In this document: piece after piece, positions 1-11,500 of the stretch
Position numbering within the stretch: position 1 is the first letter of the stretch
How the letters are laid out: every line of letters begins with the position of its first letter
NCBI RefSeq assembly: GCF_000003815.2
Contig: NC_049995.1
Span: 4,717,845 to 4,781,844 of the forward strand
Reading direction: 5' to 3'
Source: Branchiostoma floridae
Lineage: Eukaryota; Chordata; Leptocardii; Amphioxiformes; Branchiostomatidae
DNA: 64,000 nucleotides
The notes under the pieces: generated by a model
What the model was told of the DNA's origin: nothing
Database searches by the model: none
What the model saw: the letters and a program-made list of their open reading frames with translations, nothing else
Position numbers and translations under genes: made by a program

Positions 1-940
1 AATTTGGGGGAGGGGGGCTCTGGCTTCGTTGTGTAAACGACATCTACACGGTTGTTCACTGTCGGCGTTGATGTCTCCCTGGCACGTAGCTTTAATAAAT
101 TACTATTTTTTTGTGATTTTCAGTTACATGTTGCACATTTTAGGTTATGTCTGGCCGGTTTTGTGACAGCTTAGCCATAGACAACACGGTCTTCCGTATT
201 TTTGTGCTCTTTTCAACCCGGGCCGACAACCCAGGAGAACAACACGTAAATGATATCCCCTTGTTGAGATGTCCACGTCCACACAGCCAGAAGACAGCTG
301 TACAGTATCTATATAGTGACTAATGTATGGATATACCAAATGTTTATGTATGCAGATTTTAATTATGGAATATATGGATAGAGCAGAGATTCCACAAATT
401 TGCAGTGGGTGTGCCACCAGTGAATGAAGATACAGGCGCACATTCACGTCTACTGAACAATCCTTATATTTTGAACTCGACACGTGTGTACATATTTTGA
501 TATATACACAAACATACAAGTACCCCTTGTTTTCTTGAATAATATACGCAAAACTATGCACATTGTTTTCAACCTTCTTTCTACATTGGGTGGTGTGAAG
601 ACTTTAAGCAGTGTTGTGTAACAAGTTCTGTTTTTTGACAAATAAATAATGAAATGAAGACAATTTCACAGAATGACTTCAATTATTTATTGCCGTAATA
701 CAATCAAGTGCACTTTTTCAATGTAGGTTGTTTCCATACACTTATCCCCAACAACAGTTGGAGACTGACAAGTGTATGTGTATCAGTGGTTCTAGTTAAG
801 ATAGACATGTTGTATTTACAGAGGCTTTTACATCTCATGTTCTTCGTTTATTGGTACAACACAGTAGTATATTTAAAGCTATGTCACACTATGATATGTA
901 GGGGTTGCAATCATTCAGTACAGTTTTCTCTGTTGCTTCT
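1..940. other. Non-coding stretch, no gene seen
   Basis: The open frames here are short, lack recognisable domains and show no convincing splice structure. I see AT-rich sequence without a clear repeat unit. Confidence 0.4.
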
Positions 941-1330
941 ATTCTTGAGATTTTATTATATTTCAGCCATACCATATATGGTATGGTGAAATATATTGTA
1001 TTCGTAATGTTTCTTTCTTTCTTTCTTTCTTTCTTTCTCCTGTCAAATCTTCAAAGCGATTCATCTCCGTCGTTCCGTGACCGAATGACCTGAAATTTGG
1101 CACAAGGGTAGAGTGGGTCAATACCGAGGTGCTTTTTTCTCATTTTTTTCATATCTGCCTCTAAAATTATTTCATTGAAGTTTAAAGGTCATGTTTTGAC
1201 CAAAACGGTATATTGTGGCCCCCTGTTCCCTTGAATTACAATGGAATGACCTTAAATTTGGTGTCGATAGGCATTAGATAGTTGGTAAAATGATCCAAGT
1301 AAAATTTGGGCATAAACTACTTTACAATGC
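941..1330 (+). repeat. Interspersed repeat with (TTTC)n core, copy A
   Basis: It begins with a short palindrome around 966-990 (ccatac/gtatgg), followed by a TTTC microsatellite at about 1012-1038. Then comes a stretch on a rule of the type 'gaatgacctgaaatttggcacaagggtagagtggg'-like wording (about 1082-1115). The same block occurs in reverse complement at about 54590-54955, including the (GAAA)n run and the palindrome. The element class is not recognised; it is probably a non-autonomous DNA element or the end of a longer one. Confidence 0.6.
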
Positions 1331-1439
1331 TTAATTTCAGCGCTTTTCTGAGTTGAAATTGGTTTTCTTTCGGCTTCCTGCCGTGAACTCCAGTGACCCC
1401 AGAGCCCACACGTGCCAGGTGCCAGCGGTCTGGGGAGAG

Positions 1440-1700
1440 CGAGAGATAATTACTTTATGGACGCCAGCCAATCAGCGACGAGAAAGGCGAATGCTAGTTA
1501 ATATTCATAAGCGGGGCCTTGCAATCCCGTATATACACAAACAGATGCATATTACAGCCTTACAGTGGCCATATGGCACCCTGTGCCGGGTTTGAAATTG
1601 TAGTTTGCGAGGATTTGGAGTTCAGACAGGGTCATTTGAGCGGTAGCGGACGGTACGCGTGCATTGAACGTTAGTGTCGATGAATTTACCAACATTCCGC
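1440..1700 (+). promoter_or_regulatory. Candidate promoter upstream of a possible first exon
   Basis: A CCAAT-box-like ccaatcag lies near 1468 and a TATA-like gtatatac near 1529. About 170 bases further on is an ATG in fair context (ccgcatgg, 1697-1704), followed by a short open exon with a good donor. This is pattern evidence only; no transcript is shown. Confidence 0.25.
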
Positions 1701-1770
1701 ATGGCACTATCAATCATTTTCGGCAGATTTGGACAAGGAAAATTGGACGGCTTGCGTTTAGTTTTGATAG
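1701..1770 (+). CDS. Possible first coding exon, unknown product
   Basis: From the ATG at 1701 the frame reads MALSIIFGRFGQGKLDGLRL and a few hydrophobic residues more, then meets a consensus donor gtaagt at 1771 in phase 1. The candidate promoter just upstream supports it as a start exon. No downstream exon that joins it in phase could be recognised, and the next plausible plus-strand coding block (3443-3659) has a different apparent entry phase. I do not recognise the product; it may be chance. Confidence 0.2.
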
Positions 1771-3400
1771 GTAAGTTTGACAGTGGCGAGAATGCATGTA
1801 TTTTTTCCCGAACAAATGTACGGTAGGTACTTCTAGTGTTGTTGTTGTTCTTTTTTGACGTAAACTTTGTACATTCAAATTGTAAGTAACTTTAAACTGC
1901 CAGAGTTTGAGCCCAATAAAACACTGTCAGTACCAGAGTATCACCACTGACCTCCGAAAAGAAACCCCCGAACAAAGTAGAAACACATATCCTCCAGGTC
2001 TCGCAGGCTACGAGCAGGAAATTATAACACTCAGACAAGATTACGTGCGATGGCTGATTGCATACAAAGTAAAACAATTTAACAGTGGTATGCAGGGGCA
2101 TATACTTAACAAAGAATTCGAAGGAAAATGAAATATATAGATAAAGCAAAATCAAATTAACTTGTTGGTCCTGGGATCTTTCAGAAAAGAAATGAAGCGA
2201 CAGAGTGGTAAAATTCTTGTAAAATTTCGAGACGTCTCCGTTTATGTAATGGCTCATACAAAACAAGAAGAAGATTGAAGTTTTTAGCTTGAAAAAACAA
2301 CAACACTCCTACTACACAGTACCTGCACCTGACAATTATTAAAACGTATGCCCTACTTGCTTAAAAAAAAGTTCACTGCAATAATAAATGTACCCACATC
2401 ACAAGGAGATTATGACGGTACTTAGACCTAGTTATCGAAGTGGAAATTGTTGAATGGCGTCATGTAATTTCATGACGAAAATCTTCTGAATGGAAGATGC
2501 GTTTTTTTTCACTCTCGGAAAAATAGGAGCTGCCGCAATTCTAAAAACCAATCAGTTATGCATAGGCGCTCCTGTGGAAGATTATATTCTTCCATATGGG
2601 CCCGGGGCATATTGGGCAAGGTCTGTTTTGACCTGGAATCAATTCACAATATTAGTTCTCTTTTGGGGATAACTTACATTAAAATATTGCATTTTTGCGC
2701 AGGGGTGACTTGGAACAGTCCAATGTTGCGTGGGAATGGGTATGGCTGAAATATGCTGTATTTGCACCCAAGCAAATGTCGGCCTTTCTAGTGTAAATAT
2801 TGTGATTGACGGTAACACAGTATATGTTTAACGGTTGTTCAACAGTACAATATGAATTGGTTGCTTTCAACTGTATTTGTATCAAAATCTATATACTGTA
2901 CGGAAAGCTCAAGTAAGATGTTACACCTGTAATACTGTATGTTGCAATGTACAAGAAACATATTTACAAGACAAACCCTCTATGTTTCAGTATACAAAAT
3001 ATACATACAGACTTGACCCACTTGCACAGGAATGTTAATTTTTGTGCTGCAACATTGTCAGTTTGTACTGTGTCAAGAAGGCTATTCCTGACAAAAGAAA
3101 TCCATATTTCTCTGGCTACCTCAATGGGACAGTAATATTGAGCAAGTCACATTTTCCTGATATAACATATATAATGTAAGCTATCAACACTAAATTGGCC
3201 CCTGTAGTTCCAAAAGAAGCCACTAGGGGATCAACACTTCACCAATTACTTATAAGATATACCAAATACACTATTTGAAAAGGATAGCCATATAGCATGT
3301 CCAGAAGTTAAGATATCAAACACGGAAGTTCTCCTGCAGTGCCGTAACAACTGCAATATGCATATGGGAATGGGAGCACATCACAAAAGTCCCACTGACT
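1771..3400. other. Non-coding stretch with one short interspersed repeat
   Basis: No gene is recognised. About 2700-2815 holds a repeat whose reverse complement recurs at about 53470-53600. Shared wording includes the string ggccgacatttgcttggg and the segment reading to 'cagcatatttcagccat'. Confidence 0.4.
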
Positions 3401-3442
3401 GTGCCAACTCTTAGTCAGTCTGGCATCCATACCCCTGAGAAC

Positions 3443-3659
3443 ATGCCGGTGCTGGATTATGGAGACTGTCCATATTGCTGCCCAGCTAGTGGCTCCCTCA
3501 CTCCTGCATCAGCCACTTCCCATCCATCTCCAGTAGAGAGTGAAGACAGTGATGATGATGAAGAATTGGAGGCAGCCACCATTGAACAGCGCGGCTTGAC
3601 ACGAGAAAGGAAATACCAAGACACTCTTGCAGCTGTAAAAGACAAAATGTTAGTCAACA
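3443..3659 (+). CDS. Unknown acidic protein fragment, cut by assembly gap
   Basis: An open frame runs into the gap at 3660. From the ATG at 3443 it encodes a short Cys-containing start (YGDCPYCCPASG), a Ser/Thr/Pro-rich stretch, an acidic run (ESEDSDDDEELEAA) and a basic/helical stretch (IEQRGLTRERKYQDTLAAVK). The composition is protein-like and less AT-rich than the flanks. A possible acceptor (cttag, 3409-3413) lies in the same open frame, so this could be an internal exon or a domesticated mobile-element ORF. The family is not recognised and the downstream part is missing. Confidence 0.35.
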
Positions 3660-3759
3660 NNNNNNNNNNNNNNNNNNNNNNNNNNNNNNNNNNNNNNNNN
3701 NNNNNNNNNNNNNNNNNNNNNNNNNNNNNNNNNNNNNNNNNNNNNNNNNNNNNNNNNNN
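3660..3759. other. Assembly gap (100 N)
   Basis: A run of exactly 100 N, a conventional placeholder for a gap of unknown size. Confidence 0.99.
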
Positions 3760-3887
3760 GTATATACAGTATTACAGTTGCAACATCTTACATTTTCCAT
3801 AAAGTGTATTAGATACTACTGAAAGACTGCAATCACCACATATTTTTATTATTATTCTGTGGCATAATCTTTAAACATGTTACTGCT

Positions 3888-3934
3888 TCACAACTCACTG
3901 TCTTCATCACTGTAGTCCAAGTCATCAAGGCTGT
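3888..3934 (-). CDS. Possible 3' terminal exon with acidic tail
   Basis: On the minus strand an acceptor-like ctgcag is followed by an open frame ending SLDDLDYSDEDSEL and a TGA. The composition resembles an acidic C-terminus. It is only 47 bases and no partner exon was found, so it is a weak candidate. It lies on the other side of the gap from another acidic coding-like block, but on the opposite strand. Confidence 0.15.
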
Positions 3935-4099
3935 CTGCAGTGGTTGATGGGGGTCAACTGACGAAGGCGTGATGCCTTCCCCCATCTCTAAGGTGTGCTT
4001 TAGAATTCACCGCCCTCGTCGAACCACTGTATTGAGGGATAAGATTGAATCCATGACACAGAAATAACAATAGGCATACTTAAATTTTAATCATGATTA

Positions 4100-4400
4100 G
4101 TCCTGTGAAACGCTAGAGGCGAGTAGAACAGTTTTTACCGCAAGCTCAACCCCGGGGATTCGAATCTGCGACCTATCACACTGGACCCGGGCAGCCAAAC
4201 TCACAAAACCAAGTACGCAACTGATTATGCCAAAAGGCTCAAAGCCATTTTGCATGGTCGGTTGGCGGTACTTGAACAGTACTGTTACACCTGGATGACA
4301 TATGAATGGGTTGCATTTTTGCAGGAAAATTTTACATTTACATTTACATTGCCAACCTTGTAACTGTAAAGGTTTCCAGCAAAAATGCCAGCCCATGCAT
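4100..4400 (-). repeat. Possible tRNA-like SINE remnant
   Basis: On the minus strand a B-box-like gattcgaatcccc occurs at about 4153-4166, with a degenerate A-box region upstream. The body does not match the other SINE copies in this window well. Confidence 0.25.
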
Positions 4401-4560
4401 ACATCATCCAGGCCTAACTGATGATAAGATCAGGACATTACTGTAACGGTTCACTATTGTCCATAGCATTACAAGCAGGAAAATTAGACTTGACTGATTT
4501 TAAGTATTGGCCCTGCTAAAAATTAGCACAGCAGTGTACACACGACACTGGATCTAAAAC

Positions 4561-4903
4561 CAGGGCTCGAAATACTTTTTTCTGCATACCTGCACTGGTG
4601 CAGGTAACACTGAAAATTACCTACACCAGACAAATTTAACCTGCACCATTCTGAATTTTGAAAGTATGGATCATACTAAAATTGTTAAGGAACCATTTTT
4701 TTATATATACTTAATAGGTGGTAACAGTCAATGCTGAGCTAATAACAATCAAATCCACCTACATCTCCAGGACATTTATGTATAAAACCTAGTATATGGA
4801 CCAGTGCAATTTTTTATAGGTGCAGGTAGACACCAGAAATACCTGAAAAAACTCCAATTTTACCTGCACTAACATGCATATGTAGGTGGTATTTTGAGCC
4901 CTG
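4561..4903. mobile_element. Short TIR element (MITE), hAT-like ends
   Basis: The element begins cagggctcgaaatac and ends with the inverted form gtattttgagccctg (one mismatch). CAGGGCTCGAAAT-type ends are known for hAT elements. The interior repeats the word tgcaggta on both strands. It has no coding capacity. I could not find a clean 8-bp target duplication, so the superfamily call is provisional. Confidence 0.6.
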
Positions 4904-5470
4904 AAACAGATTTGTAGCACAATTTTGTCGCCCCTCCCAGATTTTTAATCCAATCAAAATTGAAACATATGTTCTAATATTGAAATTCTACGTTGGTTTT
5001 GTTAAAAACGTCATGGTATTTGCGGTTCATGTCTCCTCCGCACAACCCCCCTCCCCCCAACAACTTACATTCGCCCGATACGGCGACTGTTTGTAAGAAA
5101 ATACGGAGAAAATAGTTTACCAAGGAGGTTGAGTTTACAAAGGATGCCAGAGACACAAAATTGTGCAAGGATAGATGGTAGAGACTCACCTTTGCCACAC
5201 AACGTCTGGCCACTCCAAGCAGCTTTGGTGCGGGGAATTTTTGGTGACCTTGCGCTGGCACTTGTGTTGTTTGTCGGCAGCCCCGGGATTATCGCTGTCA
5301 ATTTGAAGCTACCAGAGAAAATCGGCCGCACCGCAGGTTGGCAGACACAATATCAGCTTGTAAGCATTCCCGTCAGGAATAGCGACTTATCGATACGGTA
5401 CAAACTGACAAATTATTTGATATCCCTGTTTTCCGTGAGGCTGGTTCCGTCTACTGTGTTGCGCTTGACG
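4904..5470. other. Unique-looking sequence, exon candidates only
   Basis: A minus-strand open stretch ends in a consensus donor (gtgagt, complement of 5184-5189). It has no in-frame ATG downstream of the last stop, so it could be a 5'-untranslated first exon fed by the ETS-rich region to its right. A 114-residue plus-strand frame over the same place has no recognisable domain. Confidence 0.25.
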
Positions 5471-5488
5471 TAGACTCAAGGTGCTGTA

Positions 5489-5900
5489 TACTTCCGGTTC
5501 ATTCTGCTTCCGGTTCAAGGTGCTTGTGATCTGGTTTCACGTGGTTTTATTCCCAGGGTGCTTACTCGTGCATGATATCAGCAAGAGAATGATTGACTGA
5601 ACCTGTTTGTTCGCTCGATGTACCTAGAAAGTGTCTGGTACAATGCTGAGTTAATCCGCTCTTTATGATTTTCCCTCATTCCCGCTAAGGTTACTATGTC
5701 TCTATCCTTATCTGGAATTCCATATGTTTCATACACATTATCTGCCTCATAGAACATTAGCTGTCTTTATTATTTATATCATTATGCTTACAGGACGAAA
5801 AGCCGGGAGACACCGCTTTCCCATCCGTCTGAGGCGCCGACATAGTTTCGAATGAACTAGAACTTCCGGTCCAACGTATATATCTGGCGTAGACCGGAAA
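5489..5900. promoter_or_regulatory. Cluster of ETS-type sites, candidate promoter
   Basis: Four CCGGAA/TTCCGG cores lie close together: 5491-5500, 5507-5516, 5872-5880 and 5893-5899. An E-box cacgtg is near 5538. ETS sites of this kind mark many CpG-type housekeeping promoters in animals. Which strand it drives is unknown; the candidate minus-strand first exon at about 5190-5330 is one option. Confidence 0.35.
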
Positions 5901-6287
5901 CCGCAATGTATTGTGGGATAGGCCGGATGCCTCCTCTACATAGAACACTACGTGAAATAAATTTGTTAATTACATGACATACATGTATAAGAGTAATGAG
6001 CTCAGTTTGGAATTTTCTTTTGTGCAAACCATGATTTCTTGTTGCCTGAAAAAGAGATAAGTACTGAAGATAAACACCATGGCTACCATCAACAACAACA
6101 ATAAAATCATTTAAAACGTTGCTGTAATAAGTCGTACTATGACCCATTGCCATTCATTTCTTACAGTATTCTTACAAATTGTCCATTTTGAAAAGTAACA
6201 TTATATATTACATCAGTTCAGCTGTTATAGCCCACATCATCGCTGGCACTTATTGACACTTATTGTTACGTTTCTTCTATCCCGTAG
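5901..6287. other. Non-coding, nothing recognised
   Basis: AT-rich sequence with no domain-bearing frame and no clear repeat. Confidence 0.35.
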
Positions 6288-7490
6288 CAAACCATCAGTC
6301 CTGGAATGCCACTGTCAGTGGCTGGACAGGCACTGACAGGGGCATTTCAGACGCAAATCAGCAGAAGACCTCCACTGACAGGCCTGCAATACGTCTGGCA
6401 AGTACAAATCGGGCTCTGCACTGATCTGGGACTGTCTTGACAGGCCTGAAAGCGCTCAGGACTGTCTTGACAGGCCTGAAATACGACTGTCGATGACAGT
6501 CCCACCACTGTCAGCCATGGCCAATCACAGTCTTGTATTAATTAGACATCTAGCAAATCAGATACCAGGTCCTTTAATTGGCTGCAGGCCCAGGGAAGTT
6601 TGAACTGAGACAGTTAGATTTTTGAGCTCAGCTAGAGAAAGGACAGCAGGGATATTTACTCTGTATCCAGGTCTCCATCTCTCAGACTTTGCAGCTTGGA
6701 AAGGAGATTAATTGCCATAACTATTGTTTGGAAGTACTGTGGATGTGGGGGAAAGTGTACATCATGTTTCTGAGGTAAGATATTAGTGACAAATGGCCAC
6801 ATTTTGAATTTTGACAATTGTTGGGAGGGGGGCATGGCAGACTGTGCTATAGACTGGGTGCCTTAAACGAATAGGTACAGAAATTAAACCACAATCATGT
6901 ACATTTGTGTACAGTCAGTTGTTATCTTGTTCTTTAAGAGACTTATTTGGTTGTGGTTTCAGAAATTGACATATTATATAAGCATTTTGAAATTGTCAAA
7001 TCAATGACAGAGGACTGGTATTGACGATGCCCCATTCTTGTCTATAATGTTTCTGCTTCTGTTACTTTTTGAAGCATTTTGCAGTTGTATAAATTTCTGT
7101 ACTCTGTTTAGATAGAACCTAGTTAGCCCAAATCTTTCTATTGTTCAGTTTTTGTATAAATTTTACCTCCAAAATCTAGTACATGAGCAGAAGTGTTTTG
7201 TTATGTAAGAGCAGATCTACGACTGTCAGCGTCTGTTTTACAACTGTCAGCCTCTGGGAATCCACGACTGTCAGTCATGATTCAACGACTGTGTTACGAC
7301 TGTTCTACGACTGTCAGCCACTGGGAATTTATGACTGTCAGTCATGATTTAACGACTGTTTCTACGACTGAAAATTTGCATATTTTGTGAATAATTAGTG
7401 GCTGATACAGTGCACTGACAGGCCCTGATCAGAGGCAAAACAGTGCTGTCTGACAGTCACTGACAGTGCCATTCCAGGCCTGATAGTTTG
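6288..7490. mobile_element. 1.2-kb TIR element with CTGTC/GACAG subterminal repeats
   Basis: The left end begins caaaccatcag then cctggaatgccactgtcagtg. The right end read in reverse begins caaactatcag then cctggaatggcactgtcagtg. The inverted match is about 35 bp with a few mismatches. Both subterminal zones carry many short ctgtcag/ctgacag words: 6306-6510 on the left, 7210-7460 on the right with repeated cgactgtcag. Such arrays are typical of transposase-binding ends. No transposase frame is present and no clear target duplication was found. Confidence 0.7.
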
Positions 7491-8512
7491 TTAAGGGTGA
7501 CCACATACGGTATCTATTTGTAGATCACTAATTGATTTTACAGCGTGTTTCCTACGATCCACCATTAAACAATAAAAATTATTGACAACATATTGAATAT
7601 CACATACATTATAAACGTTTTGTTCAACTTTCAAATTTACTTTTTGTAGTCCATTTTTCCGTTTCTGCACATGGGGATGTGTGTTATTGCTGATACAATA
7701 AGAACAGCAAATTAAATGGCACAATGCATTTCTTCTAAGTAAACAGACAGCTGTGATATCTATTTACTTTGCCACTCTTTAAGATAAGCCCCCTCTAAGT
7801 TTATTATCAGTTCTTCTGACAAATCCAGACCAAATTGTCATTTATGTTCGTTTGCATTAAATTTCGAGGAAAACACTCGTTAAAGACTATGAAAATAACG
7901 ACAAAAGTGCACACCCCACAAAATTTTATAAATCAATACATTCGTGCTTGACCAGATATCTCTAGTATGGTTTGTATATAATATACATACTTAAATTTTG
8001 TGTTTGGGTGCATAGTGCTACTTGTATGTGTGCAACCTTCTTTGTTTGCATTAAGGCAATGAGGTTAAAAGCCTTGATTGAACTGAACTCAGTGCTTCTT
8101 TACACTCCAACATTGACTTCCGTGAATCATTTCATCAGGTAGAAAAATTAATGGATAACATTTTTTTCACAACCAAGACACAAGCCGTCATTACGATCTG
8201 TTTTTCACCTTCCCGAGGGCAACATTAACTGCTGTACAATATTTATTTATGTATATACATGGCCAATAATTACCCTTGTATATGTATATGTGACAATATG
8301 GGACCGCAGTTTGCGGCCACACTTAAGTTTAAGGTAGGACCGCATAGATATCAGTCACACCTACATGTAGCTGCAGTTTGGAATTATAGTACAAGTCAGT
8401 ATTGCCATGTGGAAGGTGAAAGACTGTCAGCGAACGTCAAATTTAAATATTGTATGTCTTTGAGTTGTGAATAAAGGATATCTTGTTATTCACTCCTACA
8501 TCTAGTCATGCT
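7491..8512. other. Downstream flank of the lectin gene
   Basis: No coding region is recognised. On the minus strand an AATAAA signal (complement of 8242-8247) lies about 270 bases beyond the lectin stop codon and is a plausible polyadenylation signal. Confidence 0.4.
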
Positions 8513-11500
8513 TCAAACAATGATTTCATAGACATCGTTTACCCAAGCCCATCCCTCGCCTCCAATACACTTACTGGAAGGACCGTTCTTCCTGTAACTG
8601 TCTTCTGCTGTGGCAGAAGAACGGCATTGACCGCTGTCCTGCACGGCGAAGACTTTGTAGCCGAGATCTTTTGCCACTTTGTAGCATTTCTTGATAGGGT
8701 CGGTGCGTGCCATGTATCCCCTGTAGAAACCGTTTCCGTGTTTGCCGTCTAAACGTGGATCTGTGTCCTCCAATGATGGCATCGTCCGGTCAGGCCAATC
8801 TGCCCAACAGCCGAGTTTCTTCAACATCATCGGGTATTTGAAATTCGGGTCTTTGGAATAAGAATACATTCGGTTACTTTTCTGCTGCCGATGTACATGC
8901 ATGTCATGTTTTTTTTTTGTCGTTTGCATTATCATTTTAGAGATATTGATGGTAGATTATACAATCTCTTTTGTCAGGACTGATTGCTTTGGGCTCCCTC
9001 CTGATGAGAGCTTGCAGTCATTCATCGCTGATTCGGGATCGAGAACGATTTGCATTTTCAGAAACACCAACAGGAGCTCAGGATTCTTTATCACTATGAA
9101 AACCAGTCCAATATCTCAGGATACTTTGTCACTGTGGAAACGTCTTGTCTGTTGATTTTAATGTTGATATATTATATTATATGATTGATTTTAACGATTC
9201 CTTGCCAATCTATCGAATTTTAATCGCAATAATTGTGACAGTCATGTTTTGATCTATTGTGATGTAAAGCCCGTAAAATGTTATTATTTTAACTCGTTTT
9301 GTAAATTCCGAAACAATTCAGCCTCGGCTGCTATTTCAGAACTACTTGTACTATTTGTATGCAATAAACGAGTTATTATTAAACCAGTAACGACTGCACA
9401 AAAATTCGTGCTAACAACATGCAGTCAATGGAGAAAAATATTGACCCGTGTCAGCCAATGAATGAATGAATTTTATTGCTCAACAATCGCACAAGGTACA
9501 ACGTATGGCAACCAATAACAACTAATAGTACTACGAAGCTACATACAGAACAACAAATTATAATCGATACGAGTACAGTTATGTTTCAGTAATCTGGTCT
9601 CGCATTTGGAATACATTTGGCCATGATAATGATATCATTTCCAAATTTTTAACTTATCTAAAGTCATTGATCTCCACTAGTCAACCAGATTCAGATCGCT
9701 AACTAAATGCATTGTACTGCCAGTTATAACTAATGTACTGCCAGTTATAACTCACCAAATTGTTTGTTTTGATCGAGAAATTGCTATCTCTAGCTCTACC
9801 TCCATGCCAAAACTCAGCTCATTTGGCCCCAAAATAAAAATAAAAGGTATTTGAAGATTTGGCAGGATAAAAAGGTGAAGAAACATGACAACATGTAGTC
9901 AATAAAGAAAATTGATAATAATATTGGTTATATAACACTTACCGTGACCTATCTGACAGGTGAATGCCATCTGAGTGCTACAAGGCCAATCCTCCCACTT
10001 GTTCCGTTGCCACTCGGAAGAGAAGGCAGCGCAGTTTTCGTAACCGCCACCATTCGGTTCAGTGGGGTTCCAGTTGTAAAAGCCTGTTGAATCCAGGGTT
10101 TGTCCGTCCTCAAACACCCACCGGTCGACGTAAGTCAGGCCGATCCAGCGGGTCCCGCTTCCGAATTGAGCGATGAAAGAGTTGTTCTCGCTGTCTCTCG
10201 GCATGGCCAACAGTCCCCCGTTAGCGAAACAAGTCCGTCTGGCCTGGTCGTAGGTCTTTTCCTCGGCAAAGTGCTTGTAGCAAGCTCTGCTAAAACGAGT
10301 GAAGCCTGGCTGACACCCTGTACAGGAAAGAAAATAGCAATTGATTATCTCCCTGAAAAATTGAGATATAGTTTTGGGTGTGTCTGTCTGTGTGTCTGTT
10401 TGTGTTTCTGGGTATTTGTGGTCAGCATAACTCTAGAAGCTCTGGATGGATTACAATGATATTTGGTATGTGGGTAGGTGTTAGGAAGATGAAGGTCAGG
10501 GTCAATTTTAGGCTCCCAGGTATATGACCTTGGTACTGCAGCAGAAATTCAGTTTTTTGTATCTTTTGACCTGGACGTGCTATGGTCTTGATTGTTTGGT
10601 GGCAGATAGCTTGTGACGTAAGGAATACTTGGTGTATGTTTAGGTCCCCTAGCAGGCTGATCTGGAGCTGCAGGCCTGGGGCATTTTTGTCAAAATCTTC
10701 TAAGGACGATATAGCTGAACAAGGGAACGACAAATTTAGATGATATTTGGTACTTATGTAGCTCAGATAGAGATGTACATCATCAAGTGCAAATTATGCA
10801 ACTGCCACTTAATTTGCATATTCAATTAGGGAAATCTATTTTTGTAGTGTTTTCCGTTATGTATTTATGTGAAAGTACCATAATCCTCTAAGTGGTAACT
10901 GATTGGACAATCAACATTGTGACCGGTGTACGCTATTTAAAGATGTACATAACCAAGCATAGATTACGTATATGTGGAAGTCATTTACAAATCAGACCAT
11001 TCACAAAGATGTGAGGGCTCCGAACTCTTCTTTTACGGCTGCTTAGTACAATTTACTGCATGGAAGAAAACATTTTTGGAGGCCTAAAATTGATGCGTGC
11101 GCGGATGTTATCCATATTATCAAATCAACATAGCCTAAGAAATAAACAAATTGAAATGAAACATTACGGAAATGAAACAAACAAAACAAAAAATCATACA
11201 TGAACATCCGGTTCCTGAAAGAAAACCATCTCCTTCAAATCCAGGTTCACAGGTGCAAGATGCATCTAGAGCAGGAGCAGGGTTATCTGTACAGGTGGCC
11301 TTAGCGTGACAAGGGTTATCCAAGCAGGCATCCATGTCTGTGTGGAAACAAAACGAATATATAAGCCCTTAACGAATATAAAAGAAAGAAAAGAAAAAGG
11401 TTGACTTGAAATATTTCACATTTCTTAATCAAATGTGTGATAACTCTGCCAAAGTGTAAAAGAAGGATCTAAACTGGACAGGGCACGATAAGATATGATG

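Noticed and set aside
5129-5473. 114-codon plus-strand frame near the ETS-rich region
   Set aside because: No homology-like motif, poor start context and overlap with a minus-strand candidate exon; not enough to call a gene.
10100-10459. 119-codon plus-strand frame
   Set aside because: It is antisense to the C-type lectin exon and continues into an interspersed repeat; no domain.
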